Shown: one piece after another, positions 61,301-64,000 of the stretch
Layout: each line of letters starts with the position of its first letter
How positions within the stretch are numbered: position 1 is the first letter of the stretch
Source: Nocardia niigatensis NBRC 100131
Lineage (GTDB): Bacteria; Actinomycetota; Actinomycetes; Mycobacteriales; Mycobacteriaceae
DNA: 64,000 bases
Assembly: GCF_000308655.1 (NCBI RefSeq)
Contig: NZ_BAGC01000041.1
Coordinates: forward strand, 248,001-312,000
Direction: 5' to 3'
Program-made: the position numbers and the translations under genes
The notes under the pieces: model-generated
Told to the model about the DNA's origin: nothing
The model's input: the letters and a program-made list of their open reading frames with translations, nothing else
Database searches by the model: none

Positions 61301-64000
61301 CCCCCGCCACCGAGCGCGAACGCACGCTCGCCACGGTCTTCGCATCGGTACTGGGCGTGGAATCGGTGGCGGCGGACGACAATTTCTTCGCCCTGGGCGG
61401 CGACAGCATCGTGGCCATCCAGCTGGTGGCGCGGGCCAAGGCGGCCGGGCTCGGGCTGCGCGCCCGAGATGTGTTCGAGCACAAGACCGTCGCAGCGCTG
61501 GCCGCCGTCGCCACCGAGGTCACCGCACCGGTGATCGAGGAGCTGCCCGGCGGCCCGGTCGGCCCGATCCCGCTCACCCCGATCGTGCACGCCATGCTCG
61601 AGCAGGGCGACAACTGGCCCCGATTCGCCCAGGCCGTCCTGATCCCGCTGCCCCGCACTGAAGACATGATCGCCTCCGGCGAAGCCGACCGGACCCGGCT
61701 CACCGCCGCCGTGCAGGCCCTGGTCGACCGGCACGACCTGCTGCGCAGCACCCTCATCCGCCGGCCCGCGCACGACACCCAGCCGTGGGAATGGCGGGTC
61801 GGCGAGCCGGGCGCGGTCGAGGCCGGCGCCCTCATCGAGACCGTGACCGCCGGCCCGGACAGCGACGGCGAGGACGAATTGCAGCGCGCCGCCGATCTGC
61901 TCGATCCCGCGGCCGGCGTCGTGGCCCGCTTCGTGTTCATCGACCGCGAGGACGCGCTGCCCCTGCTCTGGGTGGTGCTGCACCACCTGGTCACCGACGG
62001 CGTCTCCTGGCGGATCCTGCTGCCGGACCTGGCCACCGCGTGGGCGGGCGGCCCGCTCGCACCGGTCGGCACCTCCTTCCGGCGCTGGGCCCATGGCCAG
62101 CTGGAACAGACCCCGGCCCGCGCGGGCGAGATCCCGCAGTGGCGCAGGATTCTCACCACGCCGGACCCGCGGCTGGGCACCCGGGCCCTGGATCCCGAGC
62201 TCGACACCGTGGCCACCATGGGTCAGCTGCGCACCGTCGTGGACCCCGACACCGCCACGGCCGCACTGGAACTCATCCCGGCGCGGTTCCACTGCGGCCT
62301 CGACGACGCCCTGCTGACCGCGCTGGCCCTGGCCTCCAGCCGCTGGCGACAGACCCACCAGACGCTGCTCACGGTGGAGGGCCACGGGCGTGAGGAAGCG
62401 GTACTGCCGGGCGCCGACATCACGCGCACCATCGGCTGGTTCACCAGCGTGTTCCCGGTCGCGCTCGACCTCGGCGACCTGGATCTCGACGACGCCTTCC
62501 GGGGCGGACCCGCGGCGGGCGCGGCGCTGAAGGCGGTGAAGGAGCAACTGCGGGCCATCCCCGACAAGGGTGTGGGCTTCGGCATGCTGCGCTACCTCGA
62601 CGCCGCCACCGCGGCCGAGTTCGACGGGACGCCGACACCGCAGATCAGCTTCAACTATCTCGGCCGCACCGGGGCCGGTGTGGAGCACCCGGGCGGCGCC
62701 GAAAGCCCTTGGGTGCCGGTCCGATTCGCCGCCACCCAGGACGACCGCGCACCGCTGGCGGCCGTCGTCGACATCAATGCCTTCCACACCGCCGCCGGCC
62801 TGGAGGTGACGTGGGCCTATGCGTCGCGATTGCTCACGCCCGGGCAGGTGCGCGAATTCGCGCGGCTGTGGGGGCGCGCGGTCACCGCGCTGGTGATCCA
62901 TGCCCGCCATGCCGGGTCCGGCGGGCACACGCCTTCGGACTTCCCGCTGGTCACGGTGGATCAGGCGCAGATCGACGGCTGGGAACGCGACTACCCGGAC
63001 CTGACCGAGATCTGGCCGCTGTCGCCCTTGCAGTACGGCCTGCTCTTCCATGCCCGCTATGACACCGACACCGCCGACGGCTACACAGTCCAGACCCAGC
63101 TGTCGCTGGCCGGGCAGGTCGACGCCGCCCGGCTGCGCACCGCCGCGTCCGCCCTGCTGGAACGGCACGAGGTGCTGCGGGTCGCCTACGTCGAGACCAC
63201 CGACGGCCCCCGGCAGCTGGTGCTCGGACGCGCCGAAATCCCTTGGCAGGAAGTCGATCTCACCACGATCGCGGAGCCCGCCGAACGGCAGCGGGAACTG
63301 GCCCGCCTGATCGCGGTGGACGCGGGCACCCGCTTCGACCTCGCCCGGCCGCCGCTGCTGCGCTTCAGCCTCATTCGCACCGAGCCCGAGGCGTACACGC
63401 TGCTGATGACCAATCACCATCTGGCCCTGGACGGTTGGTCCACACCGCTGGTGGTGCGCGAACTGCTGGCCGGCTACCTCGCCGCGGTGACCGGGCACGA
63501 GATTCCGCAGACCCCTGCCCACTCGTACCGCGAGTTCCTCGCCTGGCTCGACCGGCAGGATGCCGCCGCCTCGCTGGCCGCCTGGACCGAGGCGCTGGCC
63601 GGCGTCGACGCGCCGACCCGCGCGGTGCCCAGCCTCGCGGGCCTCACCTCGACCGAATCCGGCATGGTCTCGGTCGAATTCACCACCGCGCAGCTGGAGC
63701 GCCTCACCGGCACCGTGCGCACCGCCGGCGCCACCGTGAACACGGCGGTGCAGGCCGCGTGGGCGCTGCTGCTGGCCATGCTCACCGGCCGCACCGATGT
63801 GGTGTTCGGCGGCACCGTCTCCGGGCGGCCGCCGCAGCTGGCCGGGGTCGAGGAGATGGTGGGGCTGTTCATCAACACTCTGCCGGTGCGGGTGCGGCTG
63901 GATCCCGGTGAGCGCGTGGGCGAGCTGCTGGCGCGGGTGCAGGCCGAGCAGGCGCGGCTGCTGGACCACCAGCATGTCGGGCTGGCCGCCATCCACCAGG
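58399..64000 (+). CDS. Non-ribosomal peptide synthetase (C-A-PCP-E-C..., 3' end beyond window)
   Basis: An open frame of over 1,867 codons to the window edge, starting ATG at 58399. Order: condensation (about 12-430; HHILIDG at 146-152), adenylation (about 466-955; A3 [11 protein letters not shown] at 620-630, A10 Lys948), carrier (Ser1003 in LGGDSIV), epimerization (about 1055-1500; HHLVTDG at 1195-1201), then a second condensation (HHLALDG at 1673-1679). Tentative specificity residues are D666 I667 E670 N708 V729 G731 G751 V759 T760 K948; the D-x-E-N pattern recalls ornithine-type domains. The first C lacks a preceding A domain, so it may accept an acyl starter. Part of a secondary-metabolite cluster that continues downstream. 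Confidence 0.94.
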   Translation, partial: MTFSTLSASTPDSSAAFALSAAQRGIWFAQQLAGDTPVSIAQYVELTGPVDVELLAGAARRAGREFGTGYLRLMEIDELPWQVVDTTLDDRMETVDLSGAPDPEAAAQAWMRAEYTAPLDLTRDRLCLVAMLRLGPDRWYWYSRFHHILIDGVGALTMLQRTSEIYNEAAAGREIPPGKAEPLQRIVEADAAYRNSDKLQADREYWRTHLAGLPEPAVLGRRTGAVDAHPRLLSGDLPESTAALLDSLTTALSTSPAPVVVAAFAAYVSAMTGAGEIVLSLPVSGRTTAILRRSGGMVANVVPLRLHPSPTATVGDLIRATQGELTAALRRQRYRQEDIIRDLGWAMDEVAGFGPTVNLMLADTRIRLGGVTGQLHVLTSGMIDDLFVNVYPGGGGESTRIDFQANPNRYDEPELALLHARFLDFLHRFLAGGVDQPLAAVTALSEEERTALAPALGRDGSRPHTLPEILDAGAGRDPAAIALRVDGTAFTYRELTGYAHRLARLLIAAGAGPERAVAISIPRSAESVLAMWAVAQTGAAFVPVDPGYPIDRIEHMLSDSGVVAGVTVASARAALPDRIEWLVLDDPDTEKLIAAGDSGPITDAGRRAPVHLDQVAYLIYTSGSTGLPKGVAVTHRGLTNLVTGSGAAFGVGSDAVVAHAVSPSFDISVEELLVAFAVGASVAVVPPAAYAGDELARVLRRLEVTHLNVTPAVANSLEPDSLPRLRTVVVGGDSCPPELPVRWAGRRVINGYGPTEATVTSTLSAPLEPGDPITIGGPSRGTAAIVLDPWLRPVPPGVVGELYLSGPGLARGYHQRIGLSAARFVASPFASGARMYRTGDLVRWRRRAGRWELEYLGRGDTQVKVRGFRIELGEVDAAVARHPGVEMAVTVGATTPGGATALVSYVLAADSVVAPEDVRTTVAQQLPAHMVPSVVMVLHTLPLTPAGKVDRRALPRPDFGSGPRAGRAPATERERTLATVFASVLGVESVAADDNFFALGGDSIVAIQLVARAKAAGLGLRARDVFEHKTVAALAAVATEVTAPVIEELPGGPVGPIPLTPIVHAMLEQGDNWPRFAQAVLIPLPRTEDMIASGEADRTRLTAAVQALVDRHDLLRSTLIRRPAHDTQPWEWRVGEPGAVEAGALIETVTAGPDSDGEDELQRAADLLDPAAGVVARFVFIDREDALPLLWVVLHHLVTDGVSWRILLPDLATAWAGGPLAPVGTSFRRWAHGQLEQTPARAGEIPQWRRILTTPDPRLGTRALDPELDTVATMGQLRTVVDPDTATAALELIPARFHCGLDDALLTALALASSRWRQTHQTLLTVEGHGREEAVLPGADITRTIGWFTSVFPVALDLGDLDLDDAFRGGPAAGAALKAVKEQLRAIPDKGVGFGMLRYLDAATAAEFDGTPTPQISFNYLGRTGAGVEHPGGAESPWVPVRFAATQDDRAPLAAVVDINAFHTAAGLEVTWAYASRLLTPGQVREFARLWGRAVTALVIHARHAGSGGHTPSDFPLVTVDQAQIDGWERDYPDLTEIWPLSPLQYGLLFHARYDTDTADGYTVQTQLSLAGQVDAARLRTAASALLERHEVLRVAYVETTDGPRQLVLGRAEIPWQEVDLTTIAEPAERQRELARLIAVDAGTRFDLARPPLLRFSLIRTEPEAYTLLMTNHHLALDGWSTPLVVRELLAGYLAAVTGHEIPQTPAHSYREFLAWLDRQDAAASLAAWTEALAGVDAPTRAVPSLAGLTSTESGMVSVEFTTAQLERLTGTVRTAGATVNTAVQAAWALLLAMLTGRTDVVFGGTVSGRPPQLAGVEEMVGLFINTLPVRVRLDPGERVGELLARVQAEQARLLDHQHVGLAAIHQ

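Noticed and set aside
60544..63996. Very long minus-strand open frame (about 1,150 codons) opposite the NRPS
   Set aside because: Antisense artefact of high-GC coding DNA; the translation has no domain, while the plus strand has complete NRPS motifs.

Overview
The window is high-GC actinobacterial DNA, most probably from a Nocardia species or a close relative in the Nocardiaceae. The reasons are strong G/C bias at third codon positions, many GTG starts, several apparently leaderless genes, a 13E12-type HNH endonuclease gene, a DUF4189 secreted protein, and a gene order that, from memory, follows Mycobacterium tuberculosis Rv2845c-Rv2861c (proS, efpA, cysG, cobB, cobO, chelatase, GNAT, mqo, hydrolase, mapB). 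That conserved backbone is split here by accessory blocks. No tRNA, rRNA, CRISPR array or B12 riboswitch was recognised.

1-10.9 kb: the 5' part of proS, divergent yaaA, an ankyrin protein, small orphan genes and an ABC-ATPase remnant. Next come a carboxymuconolactone decarboxylase-like protein coupled to a dihydrodipicolinate reductase-like protein, an NTF2-like protein and a DUF4189 protein. A three-gene operon (base deaminase, 2OG-Fe(II) oxygenase, F420/NADP reductase-like protein), an SCO6745-like protein, and an isoprenylcysteine methyltransferase-like (ICMT) membrane protein with a TetR regulator follow.

10.9-23.8 kb: a Rieske oxygenase and a second dihydrodipicolinate reductase-like gene lie behind a TetR-type operator array. 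A PucR regulator diverges from an amine or beta-amino-acid degradation cluster (CoA-acylating semialdehyde dehydrogenase, class III aminotransferase, FAD amine oxidase) that contains a 28-codon ORF with its own terminator. A metallophosphoesterase, an Lrp regulator, an HD hydrolase and a TetR/SMP-30 pair follow.

23.8-45.7 kb: an EfpA-like exporter and siroheme/cobalamin genes (cobA/cysG, cobE, cobB, cobO, a ChlI-ChlD chelatase, cobQ), with mqo, a GNAT, two alpha/beta hydrolases and map. Between cobA and cobE lie 6.4 kb of accessory DNA: a DoxX-like protein, an APH-type kinase and its partner under a KstR-like motif, and a broken HNH gene. A second TetR/ICMT module sits beside cobO.

45.8-53.7 kb: an LLM oxidoreductase, then a self-contained aminoethylphosphonate-type locus. 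A GntR/UTRA regulator and two palindromic operators face an FAD oxidoreductase, a phosphonatase-like HAD hydrolase, a lipoprotein binding protein, an ATPase and two permeases. Together these predict uptake of an aminophosphonate, oxidation to an aldehyde and C-P bond cleavage.

53.7-64 kb: an atypical membrane kinase, a WXG/ESX-like small protein, a DUF4254 protein, a DUF5753 XRE regulator behind a perfect 12-bp-arm inverted repeat, an orphan N-terminal adenylation fragment, and the start of a large NRPS (C-A-PCP-E-C...) that runs off the window. Its tentative specificity code suggests a basic, ornithine-like residue that is then epimerised.
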